Origin: CAYOEV01 sp964403075 | GTDB lineage: Bacteria > Bacteroidota > Bacteroidia > Cytophagales > Cyclobacteriaceae | Assembly (NCBI GenBank): GCA_964403075.1 | Contig: CAYOEV010000001.1 | Span: forward strand, 307,341 to 371,340 | Direction of reading: 5' to 3' | Length of the DNA: 64,000 nucleotides | Shown here: positions 1 through 8,552 of the stretch, piece after piece | How the letters are laid out: each line of letters opens with the position of its first letter | How positions within the stretch are numbered: position 1 is the stretch's first letter | Notes under the pieces: model-generated | Seen by the model: only the letters and a program-made list of their open reading frames with translations | Databases searched by the model: none | What the model was told of the DNA's origin: nothing | Position numbers and translations under genes: made by a program

Positions 1-1
1 T

Positions 2-523
2 CATTGGTTAAGCGCGAATACTGCCTTACCACTCCAATTGAATTACGATACGCCGGAATCTTTGGGGGCAGATCGCATTGCCCTGGCCGTTGGTGCCAGG
101 ACTTTAATGCACAATCCCACTGTGCTTGTGATAGACATCGGAACCTGTGTGACCTACGATCTTATTCATTACGAACAATACTTGGGTGGTGCCATTACCC
201 CGGGAGTGGACATGCGATTGGCAGGCATGCATACCGGGACCCGTGGGTTGCCCGATTTACGTCCGCTGGACATGAATTCAAAAATTGAATTGCCCGGCAA
301 ATCCACAAAATCTTGTATGCAATCCGGAGTAGTCGCAGGTTTGCAATACGAAATGCAAGGTTTTATAACGAATTTTAACAAACAATACGGCCCCCTGGAG
401 GTACTGTTGACTGGAGGTTTGGCTTCTTACTTTGAATCCAAAATAAAAGCATACACCTTTGCAAGCTCAAAAATTGTGCTCACAGGATTACATGGTATCT
501 GGAGGTTTAATGAAGGGCTTTAG
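2..523 (+). CDS. coaX: Type III pantothenate kinase, 3' part
   Basis: The reading frame is open from the window edge, so the true start and the N-terminal ATP-binding part lie upstream; 173 codons are present. The enzyme phosphorylates pantothenate in the first step of coenzyme A synthesis. Visible family signatures are an NYDTP..LGADR segment near the start of this fragment, then DIGTCVTYD and GGAITPG, which are the core acidic and glycine motifs of the CoaX/ASKHA fold. The end overlaps the next gene's start by 14 bases, implying co-transcription. A TTG at 38 is an internal codon, not a credible start. Confidence 0.9.
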   Translation, partial: HWLSANTALPLQLNYDTPESLGADRIALAVGARTLMHNPTVLVIDIGTCVTYDLIHYEQYLGGAITPGVDMRLAGMHTGTRGLPDLRPLDMNSKIELPGKSTKSCMQSGVVAGLQYEMQGFITNFNKQYGPLEVLLTGGLASYFESKIKAYTFASSKIVLTGLHGIWRFNEGL

Positions 524-1766
524 TTTATTATTCTTTTATTTATTGCTGACAACGCAACTGAAGGCACAAACACAATCCTCTGTGTACTCAGAAAATGGTT
601 TGGGTTTATTCCTGCCTTTTGGCGAACCCAATTATCAGTCGATGGGCGGTGTAGGTATCGGTACACCCAATATATGGCATCCGAACACAAAGAATCCCGC
701 TTATCTCGTGCTAAATAGCCTGACTACTTTTCAGGTAGGTCTCGAAACTGATAGGAGAAAAGTCAGCGTGGAAGGGCAGGAAGAAAATAGGGTATCGGGT
801 GGTCTACGTTATCTAAACTTGTCTTTCCCAGCCATTTCAGGAAAATGGACGACTGCATTTTCTCTAAGGCCTTTGACCACGGTCAATTACGAGATTACGG
901 GTTTAGATTCCATTAGTGGTGGTATCCTGACCTCGACATTTAAAGGTTCCGGTGGCATCACGTCTTTGTTGTGGTCAAATGGTTTTCGAATCACAGATGA
1001 GTTGTTTCTGGGCGTGAAAGGTATTTACCTTTTTGGCTCCCTGGAAGATGAGGTATCTACAGACATCATTGACGATGCGGGCACCAGTCTCTTGGTTGAT
1101 TTTACTGATCAAAAGTTTTACAATGATCTGAACTTTTCTATATCTGCCGCTTACCGAAAAAAATTTAGAGATGAAAAATTCCTAAATGTAGGTTTTATCT
1201 ATGAGCCGCGGGTGAAATTGGACGGGACCAATACTTTAGTTTCGGAAACTAGCCGTAAGTCCGATGGCGTACTGTTACAAGAAAGTACCCTACTTGAGGG
1301 AGTATCCATTGCCACCTCTTTGCCCACACGAATGGGTTTTGGTTTATCCTATGAATTGTTCAATAGACTACAATTGGGTCTGGATTTTGAACGGGCTTTC
1401 TGGAACGAAGTAGAGTCAGAATTAACAGATTCGAAAGTGCAGAACACTACGGAAATAGGTTTTGGAGCTTCTTGGACGCCCGATTTCTCAAGTATTAACA
1501 ATTATTTTGAACGAGCAACCTATCGTTTTGGGTTAACTTTCTCCACCTTACCCTATACCATTGAGGATGAGACTATTTCGGATTTTGGTATCAATATTGG
1601 AGGTAGGTTCCCTGCAGGGCCTGCCAGAGTTTCATCACTGGACCTGTCTTTACAGCAGGGTTGGCTGGGAACTACGAGAAACGGATTGGTGAGAGAGGCC
1701 TACTTTAAGATCGTCTTTGGTGTGACGATAAATGACAGATGGTTTGTAAAAAGACGTTATGATTAA
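510..1766 (+). CDS. Outer-membrane beta-barrel protein (FadL/OmpP1-like)
   Basis: 418 residues beginning with a signal peptide (MKGFSLLFFYLLLTTQLKAQ). The mature part is rich in alternating aromatic/polar strands ending in short turns, as in outer-membrane barrels, and has an N-terminal SMGGVGIG segment resembling outer-membrane transport proteins of the FadL/PorV type. An in-frame upstream ATG at 459 exists, but the ATG at 510 is chosen because it directly precedes the signal peptide and has a GGAGGT ribosome site at 501-506. It overlaps coaX and precedes a TPR gene, an order common in Bacteroidota. The substrate is unknown. Confidence 0.72.
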   Translation: MKGFSLLFFYLLLTTQLKAQTQSSVYSENGLGLFLPFGEPNYQSMGGVGIGTPNIWHPNTKNPAYLVLNSLTTFQVGLETDRRKVSVEGQEENRVSGGLRYLNLSFPAISGKWTTAFSLRPLTTVNYEITGLDSISGGILTSTFKGSGGITSLLWSNGFRITDELFLGVKGIYLFGSLEDEVSTDIIDDAGTSLLVDFTDQKFYNDLNFSISAAYRKKFRDEKFLNVGFIYEPRVKLDGTNTLVSETSRKSDGVLLQESTLLEGVSIATSLPTRMGFGLSYELFNRLQLGLDFERAFWNEVESELTDSKVQNTTEIGFGASWTPDFSSINNYFERATYRFGLTFSTLPYTIEDETISDFGINIGGRFPAGPARVSSLDLSLQQGWLGTTRNGLVREAYFKIVFGVTINDRWFVKRRYD

Positions 1767-1777
1767 AATGTGAAGCG

Positions 1778-3097
1778 ATGAATAGGATTACAACAATTGC
1801 AGGTATTGCCTTCATGACACTATTTTATTATGTAAGTGCGCAAGAGAATGTGAATTGTCCTTGCGTGCAGAACTACGAAGGTGGATGGTGTTGGGGAGCC
1901 GACCCAGATATGGCAAAAGAGAAAAATGCCTACTACACAGATGCTTTTAAGGCGGGGAGAATGAAGGATGCGATTCCGGCATTGGAATGGCTCGTAGAAA
2001 ATACGCCTAATCTGAATAAATCCGTCTATGTAAATGGAGCCAAGATTTTTGAAACGCTGGCACTTCAGGAAACCGATGCCGTAAAAAAGAAGGAGTATAC
2101 GGAAAAAGCGTTGGCCATGTACGATCGTCGAATGGTGTGTTTCGACAACGAGGCTTACGTACTAAACAGAAAAGCGCTTGCAGCTTACAAGCTCCTCAAA
2201 GGAGATCAGACAAAATACCAGGAACTACTTGATTTGTTCGATCGGGCCTACGAATTGAATCAGGATAAAATGTACGACAACAACCTCTTGGCCTACATGG
2301 ACGTGATGCGGCGTTACAAAGCCGTGGGTAACACGCTGCCGGATGAGCGCGTGTTCGATAGGTATTTCAATATTGTCGAAATTATGGATGCCAAAGAGGG
2401 TATATCTCCAAAATTACGTGACAACGTAGATAAACTGCTCTTAACCATTGTACCGGAAATAGATTGTGAAATTGTTATCAAAAATTTCGGTCCCAAATTC
2501 GAGGCAAATCCGGACATCAAAATGGCCAAGAAAATCTTTCAGTTGATGCTAACGGGAAAATGCACAGACCACCCGCTTGCCATGAAAACAGGTAAGTTTA
2601 TTCAGGGGGTGGAGCCGAATTATGGCATATCTAAGTTCCTGGCCATTACAGCCAATGCGAATGGAGACAAGGAGACAGCCATGCAATATTTTGAGGAGGC
2701 CTTGACACTAACTGATGAGAATGTGAAAAAGTCTGAACTTTATTTGAGCATGGCACGGATAAAAGCCACGCAAGGTGCAAAATCTACTGCGAGAGGACTG
2801 GCAAGACAGGCACTGTCAGCCGATCCAAGTCAACGCGAAGCATACAAGTTCATTGGCGATCTCTACATGACTTCCTTTGGGGATTGTCAGGAAGGTGTGA
2901 GTAAAACCAAGGATAGGGCAGTATTTATTGCCGCTTACGATCAATATAAAATGGCCAATCATGAAGCGGGAATGAAAAAAGCCAAAGATGCATTTCCTTC
3001 TGCGGAAGAGATTTTTACGGAAGGCTATGAAAAAGGACAGCAGATCGTCGTGAATTGTTGGATTAATGAAACGGTATCAATTGATATTCGTGATTAG
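1778..3097 (+). CDS. Periplasmic tetratricopeptide repeat protein
   Basis: 439 residues with an N-terminal signal peptide ending near SAQ at residue 22, so probably exported to the periplasm. The first mature segment carries cysteines (NCPCVQNYEGGWCWG), and the remainder is helical with TPR-like pairs, clearest between residues about 280 and 380 (for example a tract around SKFLAITANANGDKETAMQ and one around RQALSADPSQREAYKFIGD). It lies 11 bases after the barrel gene and directly before lptC, suggesting an envelope role such as scaffolding. No enzymatic motif is visible and the function is not known. Confidence 0.7.
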   Translation: MNRITTIAGIAFMTLFYYVSAQENVNCPCVQNYEGGWCWGADPDMAKEKNAYYTDAFKAGRMKDAIPALEWLVENTPNLNKSVYVNGAKIFETLALQETDAVKKKEYTEKALAMYDRRMVCFDNEAYVLNRKALAAYKLLKGDQTKYQELLDLFDRAYELNQDKMYDNNLLAYMDVMRRYKAVGNTLPDERVFDRYFNIVEIMDAKEGISPKLRDNVDKLLLTIVPEIDCEIVIKNFGPKFEANPDIKMAKKIFQLMLTGKCTDHPLAMKTGKFIQGVEPNYGISKFLAITANANGDKETAMQYFEEALTLTDENVKKSELYLSMARIKATQGAKSTARGLARQALSADPSQREAYKFIGDLYMTSFGDCQEGVSKTKDRAVFIAAYDQYKMANHEAGMKKAKDAFPSAEEIFTEGYEKGQQIVVNCWINETVSIDIRD

Positions 3098-3686
3098 ACA
3101 CCTATTAGGGCCTTTTTATAAAACGGTTGTAGTGACAAACTGCGGCCGTTTTTTTATCGGCTTCTTGGCACTAATAAGTATGGGCTGCAATCAGGATAAA
3201 GAGGCCCTGAATCAGCCGGTTTGGGAGGGTCCAACGATGAGTCTCGACAGTGTGAATACCATGATGACAGATTCGGCGGAAATGCAGGTACGTATCATTG
3301 CACCCAAAGAGCAGGCTTACAACAATGGGGATAAGGAATGGAAAAAAGGTCTTTATCTTCAATATTATGATAAGGAAGGAGCAGTCACTACCACATTTAA
3401 GTCTGATTATGCTTTTTATGACCGCGAAAAACATCTCTACAAGGGCGTGGGTAAGGTAGCAGTGCAAAACAGAATGAACGGAGATGAACTCAATACTGAA
3501 GAGTTGTTTTGGGATCCAAACGAAAAGCGTTTCTTTACGGACAGGTATGTGACAATATCTACTTCAACGGAATTACATACCGGTGAAGGGCTGACGGCCA
3601 GTGAGGATTTCACGTATTATAAAATCATAGCACCTTCAGGGTCGTTTCCTTTGAAGCAAAGTGAAGAAGAAGATGAAATTGATTGA
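3066..3686 (+). CDS. lptC: LPS export protein LptC, lipoprotein-type
   Basis: A predicted lipoprotein of the LptC (DUF1239) family, which bridges the inner-membrane LptBFG transporter and periplasmic LptA during LPS export. The beta-jellyroll region runs from about residue 60 to 190 (WKKGLYLQYYDKEG, SDYAFYDREKHLYKGVG, NTEELFWDPNEKRFFTD). A lipobox (LALISMGC) puts the lipidated Cys at residue 41 from the ATG at 3066. That gives an unusually long n-region; a GTG at 3132 would give a textbook signal (MTNCGRFFIGFLALISMGC), but it lies inside a terminator-like hairpin at 3120-3155. The ATG is kept, overlapping the TPR gene by 32 bases; the start is uncertain. Confidence 0.78.
   Translation: MKRYQLIFVIRHLLGPFYKTVVVTNCGRFFIGFLALISMGCNQDKEALNQPVWEGPTMSLDSVNTMMTDSAEMQVRIIAPKEQAYNNGDKEWKKGLYLQYYDKEGAVTTTFKSDYAFYDREKHLYKGVGKVAVQNRMNGDELNTEELFWDPNEKRFFTDRYVTISTSTELHTGEGLTASEDFTYYKIIAPSGSFPLKQSEEEDEID
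3120..3155 (+). terminator. Terminator-like hairpin at the lptC start
   Basis: A 13-base-pair stem including G-U pairs (left arm 3120-3132, right arm 3140-3152) encloses the loop TGACAAA, with seven T residues at 3149-3155. It looks like an intrinsic terminator 22 bases after the TPR stop codon, yet it overlaps the region encoding the LptC signal peptide. It may work as an attenuator that lowers lptC expression or makes it depend on ribosomes translating from upstream. Confidence 0.45.
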
Positions 3687-3843
3687 CACCATACTTTTTG
3701 TGCTGGCCCTGTGTTTTTTTGTTGTAGGTTTATATGAAACCATTTATTTCGGTATTGAGACGACCTACTGGCTTTTTATGCTAAGTCTCATCCTACTTTT
3801 TTTGTATTATTACAGGAAGTCACAAATCCGTAAGAACTCTTGA
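3673..3843 (+). CDS. Small two-helix membrane protein
   Basis: 56 residues from the ATG at 3673, with a purine-rich stretch just upstream; an in-frame GTG at 3661 would add four residues. It has two hydrophobic segments (about residues 6-24 and 30-46) and a basic tail, so it is a small inner-membrane protein. It overlaps the end of lptC and its TGA stop overlaps the TTG start of the corC-like gene, so it is translationally embedded in the operon. No family is recognised; similar small ORFs are common between lptC and corC in Bacteroidota, but no function is inferred. Confidence 0.6.
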   Translation: MKLIDTILFVLALCFFVVGLYETIYFGIETTYWLFMLSLILLFLYYYRKSQIRKNS

Positions 3844-5117
3844 ACGAATTCCTGATAATTGGGGTCACTTTGCTGTTTTCGGCTTTTTTTTCGGGTATAG
3901 AAATAGCTTTCATCTCTGCCAATCGGTTGCACATTGAAGTGCTCAGTCAGAAAGGGGCCTTAACAGGACAAATACTATCGAAGTTTACTGCCAATCAATC
4001 GCAATTTCTTGGGACCACGCTGGTGGGTAATAATTTGTCGTTAGTGATCTACGGATACTTTATGGCGAGAATGATTGAACCTACGCTAATGGAGGTAATA
4101 CCTGAAGGTGGGCGGACCATTATTCTAGTGACTCAAACCCTGATTTCAACAACAGTGGTATTGCTTACGGCAGAATTTTTACCCAAGAGTTTATTTCTAA
4201 TGAATGCCGATAGATTCCTCCAGGTTTTATCTGTCCCAATGCTCATTATCTATTACCTCATGTACCCGGTAACCCGGGCCGTGGTGGGTCTATCGCGGCT
4301 AGTGATTAGCAAGTTGATGGATTATGAGTTCTCGGAAGATAAACCGGTTTTTGGGCTTACAGATCTCAATAATTACATTAAGCGAAATCTCCGACAAAAT
4401 AAAATCGATGAGGGCGAAGTAGATGCCAGGATATTGAACAACGCCATCGAGTTTAAAACAGTGAAAGTGCGCGAGTGCATGATCCCGCGTACAGAGATTG
4501 TAGCTGTGGAAGTATCCGAAGAAGTGCGCGTTTTGAAAGAGGCCTTTATCGAAAGTGGGCATTCAAAAATTATAATTTATAAGGAAACAATTGATGATGT
4601 GGTTGGCTATTGTCACTCGTTGGAAATGTTCAAAAAGCCAAGTGACATTAAATCGATCATTACGCCTATTATTATCGTGCCGGAAACCACTCCGGCGAGT
4701 GAATTGCTGATTCAGTTCATCACCGAACGAAAGAGCCTGGCATGGGTGGTGGATGAATACGGTGGAACTTCCGGTATTGTAAGTATGGAAGATGTGATCG
4801 AAGAGATTTTTGGGGAAATCCAGGATGAACACGATGATGAGGACTTGATGGAAAATCAGTTAGACGATCATACTTTCATTCTGAGTGCTAGGCATGAGGT
4901 CGATTACCTCAACGAAAAATACGCTTTTCAATTGCCTGAGGGTGAATATGATACTTTGGGTGGATTGATTCTAAATTTTAAAGAGGATATTCCCTTGGTC
5001 AATGAAGACATTTCCATAGATCATTTTTTGATCACCATACTTTCTGTGGAAGAAAACCGCATAGATACAGTAAGGCTTAAGGTAATGCCAATGACTGAAG
5101 AAGCAATTTCAAATTAA
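3840..5117 (+). CDS. CNNM/CBS-domain transporter, CorC/HlyC family
   Basis: 425 residues with the three-part architecture of the hemolysin-C/CorC family: an N-terminal DUF21 (CNNM) membrane domain of about four helices (residues 1-190), paired CBS domains (about 200-330, with MIPRTEIVAV and WVVDEYGGTSGIVSMEDVIEEIFGE) and a C-terminal CorC_HlyC transporter-associated domain (about 345-420, LPEGEYDTLGGLI). Such proteins are linked to magnesium or cobalt efflux. The start is TTG, overlapping the preceding stop in TTGA. The gliding protein GldE has a similar architecture, but the neighbours here are lptC and ppiD rather than gldD, so the general call is preferred. Confidence 0.85.
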   Translation: MNEFLIIGVTLLFSAFFSGIEIAFISANRLHIEVLSQKGALTGQILSKFTANQSQFLGTTLVGNNLSLVIYGYFMARMIEPTLMEVIPEGGRTIILVTQTLISTTVVLLTAEFLPKSLFLMNADRFLQVLSVPMLIIYYLMYPVTRAVVGLSRLVISKLMDYEFSEDKPVFGLTDLNNYIKRNLRQNKIDEGEVDARILNNAIEFKTVKVRECMIPRTEIVAVEVSEEVRVLKEAFIESGHSKIIIYKETIDDVVGYCHSLEMFKKPSDIKSIITPIIIVPETTPASELLIQFITERKSLAWVVDEYGGTSGIVSMEDVIEEIFGEIQDEHDDEDLMENQLDDHTFILSARHEVDYLNEKYAFQLPEGEYDTLGGLILNFKEDIPLVNEDISIDHFLITILSVEENRIDTVRLKVMPMTEEAISN

Positions 5118-5120
5118 GGT

Positions 5121-5150
5121 TTTGATAAGGTTGGGATTAGGCTATTTTTG
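5121..5150 (+). promoter_or_regulatory. Bacteroidota-type promoter of ppiD-like gene
   Basis: TTTG at 5121-5124, an 18-base spacer and TATTTTTG at 5143-5150 match the phylum's -33/-7 pattern (TTTG and TAnnTTTG). Transcription would begin about 15 bases before the ATG at 5171. The -7 box with its flanks matches the box before tRNA-Gly almost exactly. Confidence 0.6.
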
Positions 5151-5170
5151 CCCTCTTTAAATTTTCAGGT

Positions 5171-7324
5171 ATGGCACTTATAAATACGTTGAGGAATCGA
5201 ATGGGCAAAATCGTGGTATTTGCCCTCGGTCTCACCATGGTTGCGTTCATATTGACAGACTTAGTAGGAAACAATTCATTATTGTTCGGTCAGGATAGGG
5301 ACATTGCAGAGATTGATGGTTCAGACATTTCGATGGAAGACTTTCAAATGAAAATGGAAGACCTGTCATCAAGATTCGCATTGGTTGCTGGAAGAAGGCC
5401 ACAGGCAGAAGAAATGGATCAGATTAGGGAGCAGGCCTGGCAGGCTTTATTGATTGAACACCTCTACCAAAAGCAATTAGATGAACTCGGTATACGCATA
5501 TCTGAGCTTGAGCAGATAGACATGGTGCAGGGCAGTAACATACATCCTCAAATACGTCAGGCATTTACCAATCAAAGTGGACAGTTCGATCAGCAGGCTT
5601 TGCAGCAACAACTGGCCGCAATTAGTCAAGGATCTGCCCAAGATAGGGCCAATTGGAGTCAGTTCGAAAGCAATCTGATCATGAGCAAAAGATTCATGAA
5701 GCTCAACGCCCTTGTGAGTAGCACCAACTATGTAACGAAAGCAGAGGCGCGTAATGAATATAAGGACCAAAGTTCGGCAGCTACAATTGAATATGTGTAT
5801 GTTCCCTATGCGGTGATCGAAAATGATGAAGTAGAGATCACAGATTCCGATTTGGACGCGTATTTAGAAGCAAATGCCTATGCATATCAGAAGGAAGCAT
5901 CTAGAGATTTAGCTTATGTGGCTTTCCCTTTGGCACCCTCGAGTACGGATTCATTGGTAATTGAAACTGAAATGGCCGAAGTAATGGAAGGTTTGGCAGG
6001 CACGACAAATGATTCCACGTTTGCATTACGCAACTCAGATGGCAGTTTCCCTTTTGTTAACTACAGGAAGCATGAACTGCCCACGGCCTTACTCAATGCG
6101 GAGGGTGTGCCTGTAGAAGTGGGTACGGTGACGGAGCCAATCATCGATCAGAATGGCCTGATTGTCTACAAGCTATCTAAAGTGACAGAGGGGCCTGAAT
6201 ACTACACGAAAGTACGTCACATCCTCATTAAGTGGTCGGACGATTCTAATGAAGCCAAAATGGAGGCGCTAACTCGAGCAAAGGGTATTTTGGGGAGGGT
6301 GCGCTCAGGAGAAGATTTTACTGCGTTAGCGGCCGCCGAAAGTGAAGATCTGAGTAATGCCCAACGAGGAGGTGATCTCGGATGGGTTTCGGAAAGTACA
6401 GAATTTGTAGAGCCGTTCAAGACGGCCGTTTTCAATCACGTGGGTGCGGGGATCATTCCCCGAGCGGTAGAAACGCAATTTGGTTACCACATCATTAAAC
6501 TTGATGAACCAAAAACCAACCAAGTTTTTAAAGTGGCCGTGGTTGAGAAGGACTATTTGATTACGACGGAGACCATTGACTCGGTGAACCGGGAGACAGA
6601 TCTTTTTTACACGCAGGTGGCCAACTATGACGATTTTATAAAAATCGCTGAAGAAAGAAATCTGGAGGTAAAAGAAATACCAGAAGTACCTTCCACGGCT
6701 GAACGATTGGGATCATTGGGTAACGCGCGAAGCGTAGTACTCTGGTTGTATAATGAGGCCAGCGTTGGAGACATTTCGAGGGAAGATACCCAGGATGCTT
6801 ATGTGGTGGCTATCATGACAGGGGAACAGAAAAAAGGAACATCTCGCTTGTCTGCTGTGAAGGAGGAGGTTCGCGAGGAGTTGCTCAAAGACAAAAAAGC
6901 GGCAATGATTAGAGAAAAGCTTGCACCTCATTTAACCAAGTCTTTAGAAGAGATAGTGGCGGGCTATGGCGCAGGTGCGACTGCCGGGGAGGCCACGTTC
7001 AATTGGTCGGCGATCACGGTATCGGGAATGGGAAATGCACCAGAGGTGGTGGGAGCTGCCCTTGGAATGGAAAACAATGAAATATCTGGTCCTATCATGA
7101 CTGATCAGGGTGTGGTGGTTTTTCAGTTGGTCAGTCGGGTGCCCGCTGCGGATCAGGAGAACTACGCCACTTATGCGCAACAGTTAATTGGTCGCTATCA
7201 AGCACGAATGATGAATATCAGCAATTTTCCACTGACAGCTTTTCCCATTCAAATTTCTCAAAAAATTGATGCAGCCCTTCAGGAGTTGTCGGAACTAGAG
7301 GACAAGAGATACAAGTTTTATTAG
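5171..7324 (+). CDS. PpiD-like peptidyl-prolyl isomerase / periplasmic foldase
   Basis: 717 residues anchored by one N-terminal helix (residues about 12-30, VVFALGLTMVAFILTDLVG) with the remainder periplasmic. It has a SurA/PpiD-type N-terminal chaperone region (residues 30-200, Gln-rich helices) and a parvulin PPIC rotamase domain near residues 345-445 (RHILIKWSD, GGDLGWV, TQFGYHIIKLDE); the C-terminal third looks like a second, degenerate chaperone region. PpiD assists folding of proteins leaving the Sec translocon. It follows the corC-like gene by 53 bases with its own promoter. The length is somewhat above the roughly 620 residues of the E. coli protein, as is usual in this phylum. Confidence 0.88.
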   Translation: MALINTLRNRMGKIVVFALGLTMVAFILTDLVGNNSLLFGQDRDIAEIDGSDISMEDFQMKMEDLSSRFALVAGRRPQAEEMDQIREQAWQALLIEHLYQKQLDELGIRISELEQIDMVQGSNIHPQIRQAFTNQSGQFDQQALQQQLAAISQGSAQDRANWSQFESNLIMSKRFMKLNALVSSTNYVTKAEARNEYKDQSSAATIEYVYVPYAVIENDEVEITDSDLDAYLEANAYAYQKEASRDLAYVAFPLAPSSTDSLVIETEMAEVMEGLAGTTNDSTFALRNSDGSFPFVNYRKHELPTALLNAEGVPVEVGTVTEPIIDQNGLIVYKLSKVTEGPEYYTKVRHILIKWSDDSNEAKMEALTRAKGILGRVRSGEDFTALAAAESEDLSNAQRGGDLGWVSESTEFVEPFKTAVFNHVGAGIIPRAVETQFGYHIIKLDEPKTNQVFKVAVVEKDYLITTETIDSVNRETDLFYTQVANYDDFIKIAEERNLEVKEIPEVPSTAERLGSLGNARSVVLWLYNEASVGDISREDTQDAYVVAIMTGEQKKGTSRLSAVKEEVREELLKDKKAAMIREKLAPHLTKSLEEIVAGYGAGATAGEATFNWSAITVSGMGNAPEVVGAALGMENNEISGPIMTDQGVVVFQLVSRVPAADQENYATYAQQLIGRYQARMMNISNFPLTAFPIQISQKIDAALQELSELEDKRYKFY

Positions 7325-7371
7325 TAAGTAGTCAATCGTTCATTGGTTCCGTTTTTTCTTATATTGGGCAG

Positions 7372-7632
7372 ATGAGCTGGGATATTGATGGATTCAGACA
7401 AAAGTTGGAAAAACAGCATAAATTTCCAGGGAAGTATCTTTTTAAATTTATTGTACCGATACATGCCATAGTGGAGGTGGAGAATTTGGCACAAAAGGTG
7501 CCAGTCAGGGAGCGACCAAGCAGAAAAGGAAACTACTCCAGTGTTACGTTTGAAATGAGCGTGAAGGATGCGAAAGAAGTAATTGATATTTATCAGCGTG
7601 CGTTTAAAATTGAAGGGTGTATCGCATTATAA
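7372..7632 (+). CDS. DUF493 family protein (YbeD-like)
   Basis: 86 residues, the usual size of DUF493/YbeD proteins, small ferredoxin-fold (ACT-like) cytosolic proteins. Recognisable parts are KFPGKYLFKFIVP, VPVRERPSRKGNYSSVTFE and the helix KDAKEVIDIYQRAFKIEG. The biochemical role of the family is not firmly established; the E. coli member is encoded beside lipoate genes, but no lipoate gene is adjacent here. It lies 10 bases before the pterin dehydratase gene and 47 bases after ppiD. Confidence 0.8.
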   Translation: MSWDIDGFRQKLEKQHKFPGKYLFKFIVPIHAIVEVENLAQKVPVRERPSRKGNYSSVTFEMSVKDAKEVIDIYQRAFKIEGCIAL

Positions 7633-7642
7633 TATATGACTT

Positions 7643-7870
7643 ATGTGGGAAGAAAAAGAGAACAGTTTAGTCAGGATTTTCAGTTTCAATGATTTTAGTG
7701 AAGCATTTGGTTTCATGAGCCGGGTGGCTTTGTTGGCGGAACAGATGCAGCACCATCCTACCATAGAAAATACTTATAATCGGGTAGCTATCACCCTTCA
7801 GACGCATGATGCTGGCAACAAGGTGACTGAAAAAGATCACAAGTTGGCCGCAGCAATTGATAAACTTTAA
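7643..7870 (+). CDS. 4a-hydroxytetrahydrobiopterin dehydratase (PCD/DCoH)
   Basis: 75 residues; the family core is complete although slightly short. The diagnostic stretch is HHPTIENTYNRVAITLQTHD followed by KVTEKDHKLAAAI, including the two histidines and the acidic residue used to dehydrate the carbinolamine formed by aromatic amino-acid hydroxylases. In bacteria lacking phenylalanine hydroxylase the protein is thought to help recycle or repair pterins. It ends 10 bases before the chosen rsmI start. The His following THD in many members (THDxGG) is seen here as THDAGN. Confidence 0.85.
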   Translation: MWEEKENSLVRIFSFNDFSEAFGFMSRVALLAEQMQHHPTIENTYNRVAITLQTHDAGNKVTEKDHKLAAAIDKL

Positions 7871-7880
7871 TGAATGGCAA

Positions 7881-8552
7881 GTGGGGGGTAAATTGTACAT
7901 TGTTGCCACCCCCATCGGTAATTTGGCGGACATCAGTATCCGTGCAGTCGAAACCTTACGCAAGGTTGACTTGATTTTGGCAGAAGATACCCGCACCAGT
8001 AAGACACTTTTGGAGCATTACTCCGTAAGCACGCCTACGAGAAGCTTTCATGCCCATAATGAACATCGCATGACCGAATTATATCTGAAGATGGTGCAGG
8101 ATGGTCAACAATTGGCGATAATCTCAGATGCTGGTATGCCAGGTATTTCGGATCCCGGGTTTTTATTGGTACGTGCGGTTACTCAACAAAAATTACCACT
8201 TGAGGTAATACCAGGACCAACGGCATTTCTTCTGGCATTGATTAAATCTGGTTTCCCAACGGACCGGTTCATTTATGAAGGATTTCTGCCACACAAAAAA
8301 GGTCGGCAAACCCGGTTAAAAGAAATTCTGAAAGAAACCCGGACGGTGGTATTGTACGAGTCCACGCACCGTATTCTCAAATTATTGCAAGAATTACAGT
8401 ATCTGGAAGAGGAAAGCCGTAGAATTTCTGTTTCAAGAGAGTTGACTAAAAAGTTTGAAGAAACGATAACTGGAGCGCCGTCGATGGTTCTGGCTTATTT
8501 TAGCACACATACTTGTAAGGGAGAATTTGTAGTAGTCATTGAGGGGAAATGA
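7881..8552 (+). CDS. rsmI: 16S rRNA (cytidine-1402-2'-O)-methyltransferase
   Basis: About 223 residues of the tetrapyrrole-methylase fold. RsmI uses SAM to methylate the 2'-O of C1402 in the ribosomal P-site. Key segments are LYIVATPIGNLADIS at the N-terminus, LAEDTRTSKTLL, SDAGMPGISDPGFLLV (SAM-binding), and VIPGPTAFLLALIKSG. The frame is open upstream; the GTG at 7881 is chosen because the conserved N-terminus follows within five codons, but a TTG at 7857 (overlapping the previous gene) or at 7893 is possible. Its stop overlaps the next start (ATGA). A divergent paralogue is encoded at 53971-54690. Confidence 0.9.
   Translation: MGGKLYIVATPIGNLADISIRAVETLRKVDLILAEDTRTSKTLLEHYSVSTPTRSFHAHNEHRMTELYLKMVQDGQQLAIISDAGMPGISDPGFLLVRAVTQQKLPLEVIPGPTAFLLALIKSGFPTDRFIYEGFLPHKKGRQTRLKEILKETRTVVLYESTHRILKLLQELQYLEEESRRISVSRELTKKFEETITGAPSMVLAYFSTHTCKGEFVVVIEGK

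Noticed and set aside
3840..5117. Reading the CorC-like gene as gldE
   Set aside because: GldE shares the CNNM/CBS layout, but its usual neighbours (ssb, gldD) are absent and the lptC-corC-ppiD order fits the general transporter.
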